Of a stretch of DNA of 37,215 bases, positions 10,709 through 22,284 are shown piece after piece. The notes under the pieces were generated by a model, which searched no databases, was not told the DNA's origin, and saw only the letters and a program-made list of their open reading frames with translations. Source of the DNA: Chromera velia (lineage: Eukaryota; Sar; Chromeraceae). The position numbers were made by a program, and so were the translations under genes. Location of the stretch: assembly GCA_018398765.1 (NCBI GenBank), contig JAHBMJ010002981.1, positions 56,976-94,190 of the forward strand, given 5' to 3'. How positions within the stretch are numbered: the first letter of the stretch is position 1; every line of letters starts with the position of its first letter.

Positions 10709-12317
10709 GATTTCTTCTGTAATGGTTCTTGTACCTCGGAAAAGGAAACGCAGGCCTCTTCTCAAGTCCGGTATAGATACCTTTCTCCTCTGAACACCAC
10801 TGCGAGCTTAGGGCGTCTCCACGTATATACGCTCACTGAGTGAAAATTGAGGAGGATGATTCCCTTTTCACTCCCTTCTCTTTCTGGCAAATTAAAACTG
10901 CTGATCGAGGCGCTCACGGACTAGTCATTGCGGCAGACATCCTGCCAGGCTGAGAAAAATAGGGCGAGAAATGATGATTGAGCTAGGGAAATCTATAGGG
11001 AAGCATCATGGAATGCCGTGGCCCCCGAGCCACGGTATCTGTAGCCCAAACCGAAAGGAAAAAAGTAAAGGTGAGCCCCGCCCCCTACACCGAATTTCGC
11101 ATGCGCGCCACTTACGTACTTCCTCACATTTCGGGTCGCAAACGCCTTACGGGACCGCGCAGTAAAAATTTTGCGCATGCATGTCATTGATTGAAATGAT
11201 TAAATTCGACCGCCTCTGAGGTCTGAATTCAGATGCGCTATCAGATGCGCTGTTCGACAGCTTTGTCAGACTTTGTAATGTGGGTGAGCAGATGAGGGAA
11301 ATCCAAATCGGGAAATCTTCAACTTAATGACGGACGTGGGCGTGACAGTGAGTGAGAGCTGGGTGAAAACACTACTCTTCAAACGCCGTCTCCGCGCGTC
11401 TCAATCTGTCTGTTGTGAGTTTCATATTGTTTCCGGACTAAGCAGATCTGCCCTTTGGTCAGGTCTCCACCTGTCCTGCTCCAAAGAAAGGTGAGTGGTC
11501 AATCTGTTCCTGTCTTCGTATTCCTCCTGTTTATTTGACTCCATAAATGAAAGGGAGACAGTCAGAGACAATCTGCTAGCAAGCGTATGCGACTCTCTGC
11601 CACGAGCGAGCTGCTGAACCCGGGCGCCTATGGCTTTCCTCTAGCTCTATTCACCCTGTTTGAGCCTGCCATGCAATATATGTGATTTCCTGTCTGTACT
11701 GACTTTGGGCTGTGAATCCTTGTGTCTTTGAGTAAATGGGTGAATGAGTAGGCGTGTTGGGTTTCCGTGTCCGTCTACATGTCTGTCTTAAAGTATCCCC
11801 CCGTTGCTGTCCACGATACTCGTTTCGATGCACGGTGCCCCTGTAAACAAATTTTTCCGGTATTTATGTGCGTGGATGCCAGTCTGTGATGTGGTTTTAT
11901 CTTCGTGTGCTCTGTCCGGCTTTCTCCGTTCCACATTTTTCTGTGTCTCTTAGGCTATGTGTGTATTGAAATTCGTCTCCTTTGAGTGACCGGGTGCACG
12001 TTGATTGAGTGCAGGAGTGCTGAGACTCTGAGGAGAAGCGCAAGGGCGAAAGACTGGCTGACTGACTGCCTGACTGACTGACTAACCCACTGATTGACTG
12101 GCAGCGACAGACAGTCACAGTAACTGACTATTTGTCTGTCTAAGACTTCTAGGTCTGTCTTGCTATCTGTAAAAAAATTCCCCTCCCCTGGAATGAAAAT
12201 ATAGCCTGTTTGCCTGCCTGCCCACCTGCTCGCCTGCCTACCTATCTGTCTGCTTCTCAGTATGTTTGTCTGTATGACATTGTATGTAGGTATATGCGTA
12301 TGTGTATGAGGCTAGGA

Positions 12318-12345
12318 GACACAGAGAGAGAGAGAGAGAAAGAGA

Positions 12346-12390
<45 letters not shown>
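12318..12390. repeat. (GA)n microsatellite
   Basis: About 70 bp of GA repeat with a few GAAA interruptions. Confidence 0.9.
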
Positions 12391-12392
<2 letters not shown>

Positions 12393-12821
12393 TGTGGGCA
12401 GCTTGTGCTTCAAGGCTCTAGCAGGACTACATCCATAATGTATTTCATTGTGTCGGCCTTTCTGCCTCGTGTGTTTTTATGTGTACGTGAGAGCTTCCTC
12501 TGAAAGGCTCTGTAACATTCCCGCTCCACTCTACCACAGGGCCTGTGTATGCTAGTATGTATGGTTGTCTCTCGGTGTATGTTTGCCTGCATACTCCTTT
12601 GTACAACCACCAGGCGGTGCACCAAGGTCTGCTTGCTTAAAATCACACTCAAAACTCTCTGGGTTGCTTGCCTGCTTTGGGGTCACTACCTAAGGCCACT
12701 GCCTCTTTTTGCACTGCACAATTTTGAATATTCTGCGTATCAGTCTGTGAATAAAATGAAAGCCTTAGAAACTTTGAAGGAAAGGGAACATTCCTTAGCA
12801 CGTCCCTATCTGATCTTCCGT

Positions 12822-12822
<1 letters not shown>

Positions 12823-12862
<40 letters not shown>

Positions 12863-12967
12863 ATGTGTGTGTCTCCGTCCGTGCGTGTGCGATCTATACC
12901 TGTGCGAGCTTGTCAGTCTGAGTAATGTGCGTGCTTATGTGTGCGTGCGATGTAGCGGTAAGACTGT

Positions 12968-13008
<41 letters not shown>

Positions 13009-13071
13009 GTGTGTGTGTGTGTATACGTGAGTGTGTGTGTGTGTGTATGTGTGTGTGTGTATGTGTGTACG
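12823..13071. repeat. Two (CT)n-(GT)n compound microsatellites
   Basis: Two blocks (about 12823-12871 and 12972-13071) each consist of a CT run followed directly by a GT run with TATG interruptions. Such mirror-repeat plus alternating purine-pyrimidine tracts can adopt non-B DNA forms. Confidence 0.85.
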
Positions 13072-13290
13072 TGCGCACGTTAGCAGACAGGTGACAGACG
13101 AAGACTCATGATCAGGGAGAGATAGAGAGCGAGAGAGGGAAAGAGCCAGATGGATGTATGGTTCTGCATAGGAGAAAGAGATCGAGGCCGATGCACCAAG
13201 ACTGAAGTAGAGAAACTGACAGTGTCTCAGACAGACAGCAAGATTGAGAGACAAAGGCTAAGACAAAGGGTGAAAGATAATGAAAGAGTA

Positions 13291-14620
13291 ACTATTGTGT
13301 AAGTGATGTAGACATATATGCAGACACTATAATACACTGTCAAAGACTAGGTCAAATACTGTTGGCTTACTCCTCCCCGGTCCTCGGACCATCCTTCGTG
13401 TCTGGAGCCTTTTCACAGATACCTTTACTGTGTTTTCGTATCGAACCTAATCGAGTTATTAGTGTATTGAGAGATCACGTTAACTAGAAAACGAGTCAAT
13501 CATTCTCTAGATCATCATTTTTTCCTTTTTAAAAATGTTAGAAAAAATATGGTAAATTAGTTTTATAAACTTAGGTAAAGAATATGTATTGTAGACAGTT
13601 TGCAGATCGATTTGCTATAACTATAAGTAAGAATTTCAGACTAATTTTTAGTCGTATTTAGGCCTTCATACGCAATAATGTGCGACCCCCGGTTTCCCCC
13701 TTTTAACGGGGCCACGGTATGCTCCGCAGGAGCATTAAAATCACCCTTAACACATCTTAACACGCATTCGAACGTTGGGCGATGTGTGGTCGAAATACCC
13801 GTGGTGGTGGTACGTGGCGCCGCGCCGCAACACAGGGGGCGCCGCCGCCGGGCGGCGCCAGCCATGTCCAGACCCATATTTTTGCAGGTTCAGTCTAAGA
13901 TCAACGCAGAAGGAGGGTCAACCAAACCAGCTGTTGTATAGGGGGATCGAACCCCCAGGGGGTCCTACACTTTTGCACAAACGCGTTCTAAGTGGAGCCT
14001 TCTGTATATAGAAAGCCAAAGAGGTCTTTGTAGTCTGTAGAGGGGACAATTGTGAAGTACAAGCGTGAGTATAGAAGTATATCTTTTCATTGCGTTGCTT
14101 TACGTTGTGGCAATGGCAGCACCACAGCTGCCTGCGCCCCAGATTGTATACATCCTCTTAGGCAAGAGTTCCCTAAAAGCTGTTGTGAGGTTTGATGAGC
14201 GGAAAACTGCCACTCACAGGCGTGACTAATCAAGAGTCATCCAATTCTATTCACATCATTATCATTATACGCCAAATCGCCATCGGCCGATAATCGGTGT
14301 TTCAAGGCGTTTGAAAAGAATTGTGAGTATTAACTAAGTTAGAAAACGTTATAGTTAACCCTCAATCATCATTATTGTCAAGGTTTATACAGTTGTGAAA
14401 AAAAATAAAAAAGCATGTAAACCCAACTTTTTTTTTTCAATTTGACTACTATTTGTATATAATACTAAGTGCAACGCCTTGCAACGCTTAGTTAGGCTAA
14501 ATTTGAGTAATAAAGATTAATAAAGGCCAAACTTCGTTGAAGCTTATTAATTGTGTCCACGTGTACGTATGAAACAGATAAACCAATGTTAAAACCATAT
14601 GACACGCGAAATCACCCGAA
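13291..14620. other. Second AT-rich island with a GC-rich core
   Basis: AT-rich DNA that encloses a GC-rich core (about 13790-13870, repeated GGCGCCGC-type sequence). The minus strand has a tRNA T-arm-like sequence near 13937-13957 and the retroelement-like tail near 14255-14305. Short frames cross the core, but none resembles a known protein. Decayed mobile-element DNA is the likeliest reading. Confidence 0.4.
14255..14305 (-). mobile_element. Retroelement-like 3' tail, opposite orientation to the 4.75-kb copy
   Basis: On the minus strand this reads GATTATCGGCCGATGGCGAT, then TTGGCGTA, then a (TGATAA/TGATG) tail. It matches the motif at 4746-4804 at most positions. The shared end and tail define a dispersed family with at least two members in the window; no coding part is seen. 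Confidence 0.35.
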
Positions 14621-15059
14621 CAGACGGATAGAAAAAGAATGTAACGGCATGGCACTGGGGAGCCCGAGACTCGGGAAAGGAGATTCAGATTCCTCACTCA
14701 TTCTTTGCTGCAAGTGCCCATGCAGAATGAGACGAATTAAGCGGCCAGCTTGATGTCATTAAAAGTTGCTGTCGATATGCGTATGGCAAGACGTGTACAA
14801 TCGCGACCTCACTGAACAAACCCAGGGAGGATTTATTGAATTTCTTTCATGCATCACCGATCACGACAGCTCGATCGATCGATCGATTGTCAATGATTGG
14901 CTGACTGACTAAACATGAAACGATGGAACTCAATCGAAGACTCAAACCTAGACACATAAAAAGGAAAGCACGCAACGGAGAAAAAACTGCAAAACAGAGA
15001 CAAAAGGCGATGGGAAAACAAAGAAAAAGGTACACAAGGAAAAAAAACTTGCGGCCGTC

Positions 15060-15450
15060 CCTTCCCCCCCGCCATCCTGTACGTCGACGGTCCGCGTCTC
15101 CTCAACTTCAAAGTTGCGAGTCGCCACTGAAACATTCGAAAAGAGAGGGATGGTAACCCCCGCAATCACGAAATTGAGAGAGGCCTCCAGTTTGTGCAAA
15201 GACATGAAAACACAGACAGCTTGGCACGCTACATCAGAAATCAATGATCTTTGGCCCTCCCTCTGTGTTTCCACCACAAAAGGAAGAGCCGCCTGAATGA
15301 ACGCCTCAAGGAAGGGAACACTACGGAATAACACTGCCCGACACACCGACAGGAAGTTCTGCTCGAAAGGCATGAAATTTGCTGTGTAGTAGTTCCACAA
15401 ATCGATCCCAGATGGAATCCGATGCGAGAGGAAACAAACGCCAGATGGAC
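15060..15450 (-). CDS. Hypothetical exon-like open frame
   Basis: The minus strand stays open for about 130 residues of ordinary, non-repetitive composition, including FLSVCRAVLFRSVPFLEAFI, SLISDVACQAVCVFMSLHKL and NFEVEETRTVDV. A possible acceptor (CTACTACACAG) precedes the frame. I recognise no family. The plus strand is also open over part of it, so coding is uncertain. It abuts the left end of the ~820-bp tandem array, which the frame enters at 15483. Confidence 0.22.
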
Positions 15451-15482
15451 AAGACAAAGAAAACAAACGAATAACATAACAG

Positions 15483-18400
15483 AGCCTGCGCTGTCCCGCC
15501 CTGCCTGCCCTGCACGTACATGCAGACTGGAGAGGAGGAAGATAACCCCCCCCACATGGCACCTGGGGCCTGAGAGTTAACAGACTCTCATCCCTCAGGA
15601 ACGCCCTCCCCCCCCCTTGACTCCCTCACTCGTTTACGCATTCATGCACGCATCCAAACACTAGCAGGCACAAACATCCACGCAGATGAGAGACAGAACG
15701 GGGGCGCGTGGGAGGGCCTTAATTGCAAGGAGGGGACGCACCCAAATTGAATGTCACTCATCGTCTGCCGATCGATGCGACAGAGATGAGAGACTCGCGT
15801 CATCGCTGTGCTCATATGAGCACAGTGTCATGAACGAACAAATGAACGAACAAAGAGCTCTTGCAAAAGTTGTTATTAAAACCTTCTGCCGATCGCGCTG
15901 TCTCAAAACTCAACCGACACAATCAGGGACTTTGCAGATAGATTGATTCCCATAACGAATGGAAAGCATAATCGAGGTCCGCATTTGAAGGAAGAAAGAG
16001 ACTGACGGAAGAGCTAGGCAGCAGACGATGGAAAGGTACAGAGACAAAAAATCAGAGGCCTTCCTTCGCTCACCTTCATCCTTTCTCCTGCCCGTCTTCA
16101 CCCCCTCTCGCACCTTCCAGCAGGGAGGCAGACACTGACGTCACGGTCACCCAGAAGACGAACTTCAAGGAACGATGGATGGAAAAAGGCATGCAGACAC
16201 CGCCTCTCACCACTCGGCCCTCGGGAAGGAGAATTAATGGCTCCCTTGGGAATGCCTTCTGTAGCTCTCCCGTCTGTCTGAAAGAAATTGAATCGCCTCG
16301 GACAGCTCACCTGCGCTGTCCCGCCCTGCCTGCCCTGCACGCACATGCAGACTGGAGAGGAGGAAGACAACCCCCCCCACATGGTACCTAGGGCCTGAGA
16401 GTCAACAGACTCTCATCCCTCAGGAACGCCCTCCCCCCCCCCTGACTCCCTCACTCATTTACGCATTCATGCACGCATCCAAACACTAGCAGGCGCAAAC
16501 ATCCACACAGACGAGAGACAGAACGGGGGCACGTGGGAGGGCCTTAATTGCAAGGAGGGGACGCACCCAAATTGAATGTCACTCATCGTCTGCCGATCGA
16601 TGCGACAGAGATGAGAGACTCGCGTCATCGCTGTGCTCATATGAGCACAGTGTCATGAACGAACAAATGAACGAACAAAGAGCCCTTGCGAAAGTTGTTA
16701 TTAAAACCTTCTGCCGATCGCGCTGTCTCAAAACTTAACCGACGCAATCAGGGACTTTGCAGATAGATTGATTCCCATGACGAAGGGAAAGCACGATCGA
16801 GGTCCGCATTTGAAGGAAGAAAGAGACTGACGGAAGAGCTAGGCAGCAGACGACGGAAAGGTACAGAGGCAAAAAATCAGAGGCCTTCCTTCGCTCACCT
16901 TCATCCTTTCTCCTGCCCGTCTTCGCTCCCTCTCGCACCTTCCAGCAGGGAGGCAGACACTGACGTCACGGTCACACAGAAAACGAAGGAACGATGGATG
17001 GAAAAAGGCATGCAGACACCGCCTCTCACCACTCGGCCCTCGGGAAGGAGAATTAATGGCTCCCTTAGGAATGCCTTCTGTAGCTCTCCCGTCTGTCTGA
17101 AAGAAATTGAATCGCCTTGGACAGCTCACCTGCGCTGTCCTGCCCTGCCTGCCCTGCACGCACATGCAGACTGGAGAGGAGGAAGACAACCCCCCCCACA
17201 TGGTACCTAGGGCCTGAGAGTCAACAGACTCTCATCCCTCAGGAACGCCCTCCCCCCCCCCTGACTCCCTCACTCATTTACGCATTTATGCACGCATCCA
17301 AACACTAGCAGGCGCAAACATCCACGCAGATGAGAGACAGAACGGGGCGCGTGGGAGGGCCTTAATTGCAAGGAGGGGACGCACCCAAATTGAAAGTCAC
17401 TCGCCGTCTGCCGATCAATGCGACAGAGACGAGAGACTAGCGTGATCACTGTGCTCATGCACAGTGTCATGAACGAACAAACGAACGAATGAAGAGCCCT
17501 TGCAAAAGTTGTTATTGAAACCTTCTGCCGATCGCGCTGTCTCAAAACTCAACCGACGCAATCAGGGACTTCGCAGATAGATTGATTCCCATGATGAAGG
17601 GAAAGCATGATCGAGGTCCGTATTTGAAGGAAGAAAGAGACTGACGGAAGAGCTAGGCAGCAGACGACGGAAAGGTACAGAGACAAAAAATCAGAGGCCT
17701 TCCTTCGCTTACCTTTATCCTTTCTCCTGCCCGTCTTCGCCCCCTTTTGCACCTTCCAGCAAGTAGGCAGACACTGACGTCATGGTCACCCAGAAGACGA
17801 ACTTCAAGGAACGATGGATGGAAGAAGGCATGCAGACACCGCCTCTCACCACTCGGCCCTCGGGAAGGAGAATTAATGGCTCCCTTGGGAATGCCTTCTG
17901 TAGCTCTCCCGTCTGTCCGAAAGAAATTGAATCGCCTCGGACAGCTCACCTGCGCTGTTCCGCCCTGCCTGCCCTGCACGCACATACAGACTGGAGAGGA
18001 GGAAGACAACCCCCCCCACATGGCACCTGGGGCCTGAGAGTCAACAGACTCTTATCCCTCAGGAACGCCCTTCCCCCCCCCTGACTCCCTCACTCATTTA
18101 CGCATTTATGCACGCATCCAAACACTAGCAGGCGCAAACATCCACGCAGATGAGAGACAGAACGGGGCGCATGGGAGGGCCTTAATTGCAAGGAGGGGAC
18201 GCACCCAAATTGAATGTCACTCACCGTCTGCCGATCGATGCGACAGAGATGAGAGACTCGCGTCATCGCTGTGCTCATATGAGCACAGTGTCACGAACGA
18301 ACAAACGAACGAACGAAAAGCCCTTGCGAAAGTTGTTATTGAAACCTTCTGCCGATCGCGCTGTCTCAAAACTCAACCGACGCAATCAGGGACTTTGCAG

Positions 18401-20829
18401 ATAGATTGATTCCCATGACAAAGGGAAAGCACGATCGAGGTCCACATTTGAAGGAAGAAAGAGACTAATGGAAGAGCTAGGCAGCAGACGACGGAAAGGT
18501 ACAGAGGCAAAAAATCAGAGGCCTTCCTTCGCTCACCTTCATCCTTTCTCCTGCCCGTCTTCGCTCCCTCTCGCACCTTCCAGCAGGGAGGCAGACACTG
18601 ACGTCACGGTCACCCAGAAGACGAACTTCAAGGAACGATGGATGGAAGAAGGCATGCAGACACTGCCTCTCACCACTCGGCCCTCGGGAGGGAGAATTAA
18701 TGGCTCCCTTGGGAATGCCTTCTGTAGCTCTCCCGTCTGTCTGAAAGAAATTGAATCGCCTCGGACAGCTCACCTGCGTTGTCCCGCCCTGCCTGCCCTG
18801 CACGCACATGCAGACTGGAGAGAAGGAAGACAACCCCCCCCACATGGTACCTGGGGCCTGAGAGTCAACAGACTCTCATCCCTCAGGAACGCCCTCCCCC
18901 CCCCCTGACTCCCTCACTCGTTTACGCATTCATGCACGCATCCAAACACTAGCAGGCGCAAACATCCACGCAGACGAGAGACAGAACGGGGGCGCGTGGG
19001 AGGGCCTTAATTGCAAGGAGGGGACGCACCCAAATTGAATGTCACTCGCCGTCTGCCGATCGATGCGACAGAGACGAGAGACTAGCGTGATTGCTGTGCT
19101 CATATGAGCACAGTGTCACGAACAAACAAATGAACGAACAAAGAGCCCTTGCGAAAGTTGCTATTGAAACCTTCTGCCGATCGTGCTGTCTCAAAACTCA
19201 ACCGATGCAATCAGGGACTTCGCAGATAGATTAATTCCCATGACAAAGGGAAAGCACGATCGAGGTCTGCATTTGAAAGAAGAAAGAGACTGATGGAAGA
19301 GCTAGGCAGCAGACGACGGAAAGGTACAGAGACAAAAAATCAGAGGCCTTCCTTCGCTCACCTTCATCCTTTCTCCTGCCCGTCTTCGCCCCCTCTCGCA
19401 CCTTCCAGCAGGGAGGCAGACACTGACGTCACGGTCACCCAGAAGACGAACTTCAAGGAACGATGGATGGAAAAAGGCATGCAGACACCGCCTCTCACCA
19501 CTCGGCCCTTAGGAAGGAGAATTAATGGCTCCCTTAGGAATGCCTTCTGTAGCTCTCCCGTCTGTCCGAAAGAAATTGAATCGCCTCGGACAGCTCATCT
19601 GCGCTGTCCCGCCCTGCCTGCCCTGCACGTACATGCAGACTGGAGAGGAGGAAGACAACCCCCCCCATATGGCATCTGGGGCCTGAGAGTCAACAGACTC
19701 TCATCCCTCAGGAACGCCCCCCCCCCCCCCTGACTCCCTCACTCATTTACGCATTCATGCACGCATCCAAACACTAGCAGGCGCAAACATCCACGCAGAT
19801 GAGAGACAGAACGGGGGCGCGTGGGAGGGCCTTAATTGTAAGGAGGGGACGCACCCAAATTGAATGTCACTCGCTGTCTGCCGATCGATGCGACAGAGAT
19901 GAGAGACTCGCGTCATTGCTGTGCTCATATGAGCATAGTGTTACGAACGAACAAACGAACGAACGAAGAGCCCTTGCAAAAGTTGCTATTGAAACCTTCT
20001 GCCGATCGCGCTGTCTCAAAACTCAACCGACGCAATCAGGGACTTTGCAGATAGATTGATTCCCATGATGAAGGGAAAACACGACGATCGAGGTCCGCAT
20101 TTGAAGGAAGAAAGAGACTGATGGAAGAGCTAGGCAGCAGACGACGAAAAGGTACAGAGGCAAAAAATCAGAGGCCTTCCTTCACTCACCTTCATCCTTT
20201 CTTCTGCCCGTCTTCGCCCCCTCTTGCACCTTCCAGCAGGGAGGCAGACACTGACGTCACGGTCACCCAGAAGACGAACTTCAAGGAACAATGGATGGAA
20301 GAAGACATGGAGACACCGCCTCTCACCACTCGGCCGTCGGGAAGGAGAATTAATGGCTCCCTTGGGAATGCCTTCTATAGCTCTCCTGTCTGTCCAAAAG
20401 AAATTGAATCGCCTCGGACAGCTCACCTGCGCTGTCCCGCCCTGCCTGCCCTGCATGCACATGCAGACTGGAGAGGAGGAAGACAACCCCCCTCATATGG
20501 TACCTGGGGCCTGAGAGTCAACAGACTCTCATCCCTCAGGAACGCCCTCCCCCCCCCCCTGACTCCCTCACTCGTTTACGCATTCATGCACGTATCCAAA
20601 CACTAGCAGGCGCAAACATCCACGCAGATGAGAGACAGAACGGGGGCGTGTGGGAGGGCCTTAATTGTAAGGAGGGGACGCACCCAAATTGAATGTCACT
20701 CGCCGTCTGCCGATCGATGCGACAGAGACGAGAGACTAGCGTGATTGCTGTGCTCATATGAGCACAGTGTTACGAACGAACAAACGAACGAAGAGCCCTT
20801 GCGAAAGTTGCTATTGAAACCTTCTGCCG
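15483..20829. repeat. Tandem array, about 6.5 copies of an ~820-bp unit
   Basis: A landmark (TGCAGACTGG or variant) recurs at 15521, 16346, 17165, 17985, 18809, 19634 and 20462, giving periods of 825, 819, 820, 824, 825 and 828 bp. Copies differ by scattered substitutions and small indels and look well over 90% identical. Each unit includes a C8-10 tract, the 20-bp palindrome CTGTGCTCATATGAGCACAG (first at 15806-15825), and a 122-residue minus-strand frame beginning MWGGLSSSSP. That frame is not conserved in every copy: the first copy has CGA changed to TGA at about 16098, and the copy near 17000 lost 6 bp. A satellite-like, non-coding array fits best; a degenerate gene array is the alternative. 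Confidence 0.9.
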
Positions 20830-21236
20830 GGGCAGAAAGGGGCGGTAGATGCAGGTATAGAAGAAGAAAAACACGGCGGCTGGATAGACTAAAGAGACGG
20901 AGGCAGATGAACTGACTAAGTCGGAGTGAGGAATCAGCATCTCTTTTCCGCCTCTTCCTCTCCCACTTAGAGTACTCTTCCCCGATGCCCTCTCGTTTCT
21001 CTACAGTCCCGGCTGCCTCCATGGCAGCATGAATCAGAAGAAGGGCAACTTTCAGGGTGGAAGAGCAGCTGCCCGACTGGAGGATACCCTTGCTGCCTTC
21101 AGGTCTTTTCTCCTCGTCCCTCTCAGAAGGCAAAGCCGTGAGGAGAGAGATGAACAGCAGACGGGAAGGGAACAGGAGGGGAAGCGCCAAAGGAGGTGGC
21201 ATCTACAGAGGGAGAGAGAGTGTGTATATGCTTTTC
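20830..21236. other. ~407-bp segment interrupting the tandem unit
   Basis: Unit sequence stops after CTTCTGCCG at 20829 and resumes at about 21237 with ATCGCG, so this unrelated block separates the array from a diverged unit. It has open frames on both strands (minus: IHAAMEAAGTVEKREGIGEE; plus: MNQKKGNFQGGRAAARLEDT), neither recognised. It may be an insertion, or original flanking DNA at the array edge. Confidence 0.5.
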
Positions 21237-21510
21237 TCCCGATCGCGTTGTCTCAAAACTCAACCAACGCAATCAGGGGCTTCGCAGATAGAATGATTTC
21301 CATGATGAAGGGAAAGCACGATCGAGCTCCGCACTTAAAGAAACAGCGAAGCAACGAGCATTCAAAGAGAGAAAGAGACTGACGAAATTGGCTTCAGATG
21401 ACAGGAAGGCACAGTTACAGGGGTAAGAAGTCAGAGGCTTCCGTTTATTCACCTTCGTCCTTCGTTCTTCGCGTTTCTGCCCCCTTTGCACCTTAAAACA
21501 GACCCACTCT
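21237..21510. repeat. Diverged partial copy of the ~820-bp unit
   Basis: From ATCGCG through CTCAAAACTCAACCAACGCA to a CCCCCTTTGCACCTT end, this follows the unit consensus (compare 18354-18575), but with many more substitutions and a ~30-bp insertion. It is clearly older than the copies inside the array. Confidence 0.75.
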
Positions 21511-22280
21511 TTTTTACGAAGACAGAGAGGCCTCTCCAAGCGTGTTTTTTGTTGTATCCATGAAAAGTGAGCGAGGCGAGATGCAGCCTGCTGAATTGAG
21601 ATTCCGCAAGTTATTTTCAGCTCCGAGGTCGCTCTCTTCCTTCGGAGATCGAACTGTGTGGAGTCGCGGTGGAACGCCAGAGTTTGACAGGATATGTGTC
21701 TGAACAGACTGACACACTCAAACTGGGACAGAAAAGAGACCGTGTATGCCGGGGCCCAGGGCCTCGGTTCTTAATTAATAATTGTCTAAATCTGTACACC
21801 CTCGCGACCTTGATCAACGTGAAATGCGCGGGAGCTCACCCGATCTCGACACCCATCCGTCACGCATCGTGGGCTCCGTGCGAACACTAATGGAAAGTTT
21901 GCTGAAAGATGTCAAACCAGTAGCATACCCCTCAAGCAACCTGTACGGGACTAATATTGACGCACGCATGCAACTTAATTGGCGTTTATTGTCTGTATGC
22001 CGGGCAATTAAGCAAAATAGGATCTTCGATGGCAAAAAAGAACTGGTATGGGACAGACATAGCTGCATGTTCTCCTGTACATCTGGACCAGATGGAGGTA
22101 ACAGGCCCACCAGTAAGTCTAAATTTGCAGTTAATCCTGCGTCCCTCAACAGCAGCTTTTTGACTGACCTTGCTACGAGAATTAGTGTACTCTGCACGGT
22201 TTAATGAAGCATCCGTCTGGACATGTGGTGAGAGAATCAAATCTTCAGGCCAGAAGTCCTATGCGAAGATACACATGCAG
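21511..22280. other. Unique DNA with open frames on both strands
   Basis: Non-repetitive sequence. A plus frame (21782-22204, 140 residues) and a minus frame (22197-21814, 127 residues) overlap. Neither shows a motif I recognise, and I see no convincing splice structure. One of them may be a real exon or a decayed gene. Confidence 0.25.
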
Positions 22281-22284
22281 ACGT

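Larger units (their letters stand above)
10709..13290. other. Upstream flank of the phosphatase gene, no confirmed gene
   Basis: The first part (10709-11000) probably holds the phosphatase promoter. At 11588-11686 (+) a 32-residue frame contains LLNPGAYGFPLALFTLF, which loosely resembles the NP-x-P-x-G-x start motif of GPR1/FUN34/YaaH transporters, but I find no continuing exons. An AATAAA lies near 12750. From 12300 onward (GA)n, (CT)n and (GT)n microsatellites dominate. I do not call a gene here. Confidence 0.3.

Noticed and set aside
14640-14750. A tRNA-like segment near GAGCCCGAGACTCGGG
   Set aside because: It has a short stem, but no T-arm consensus or full cloverleaf could be formed.
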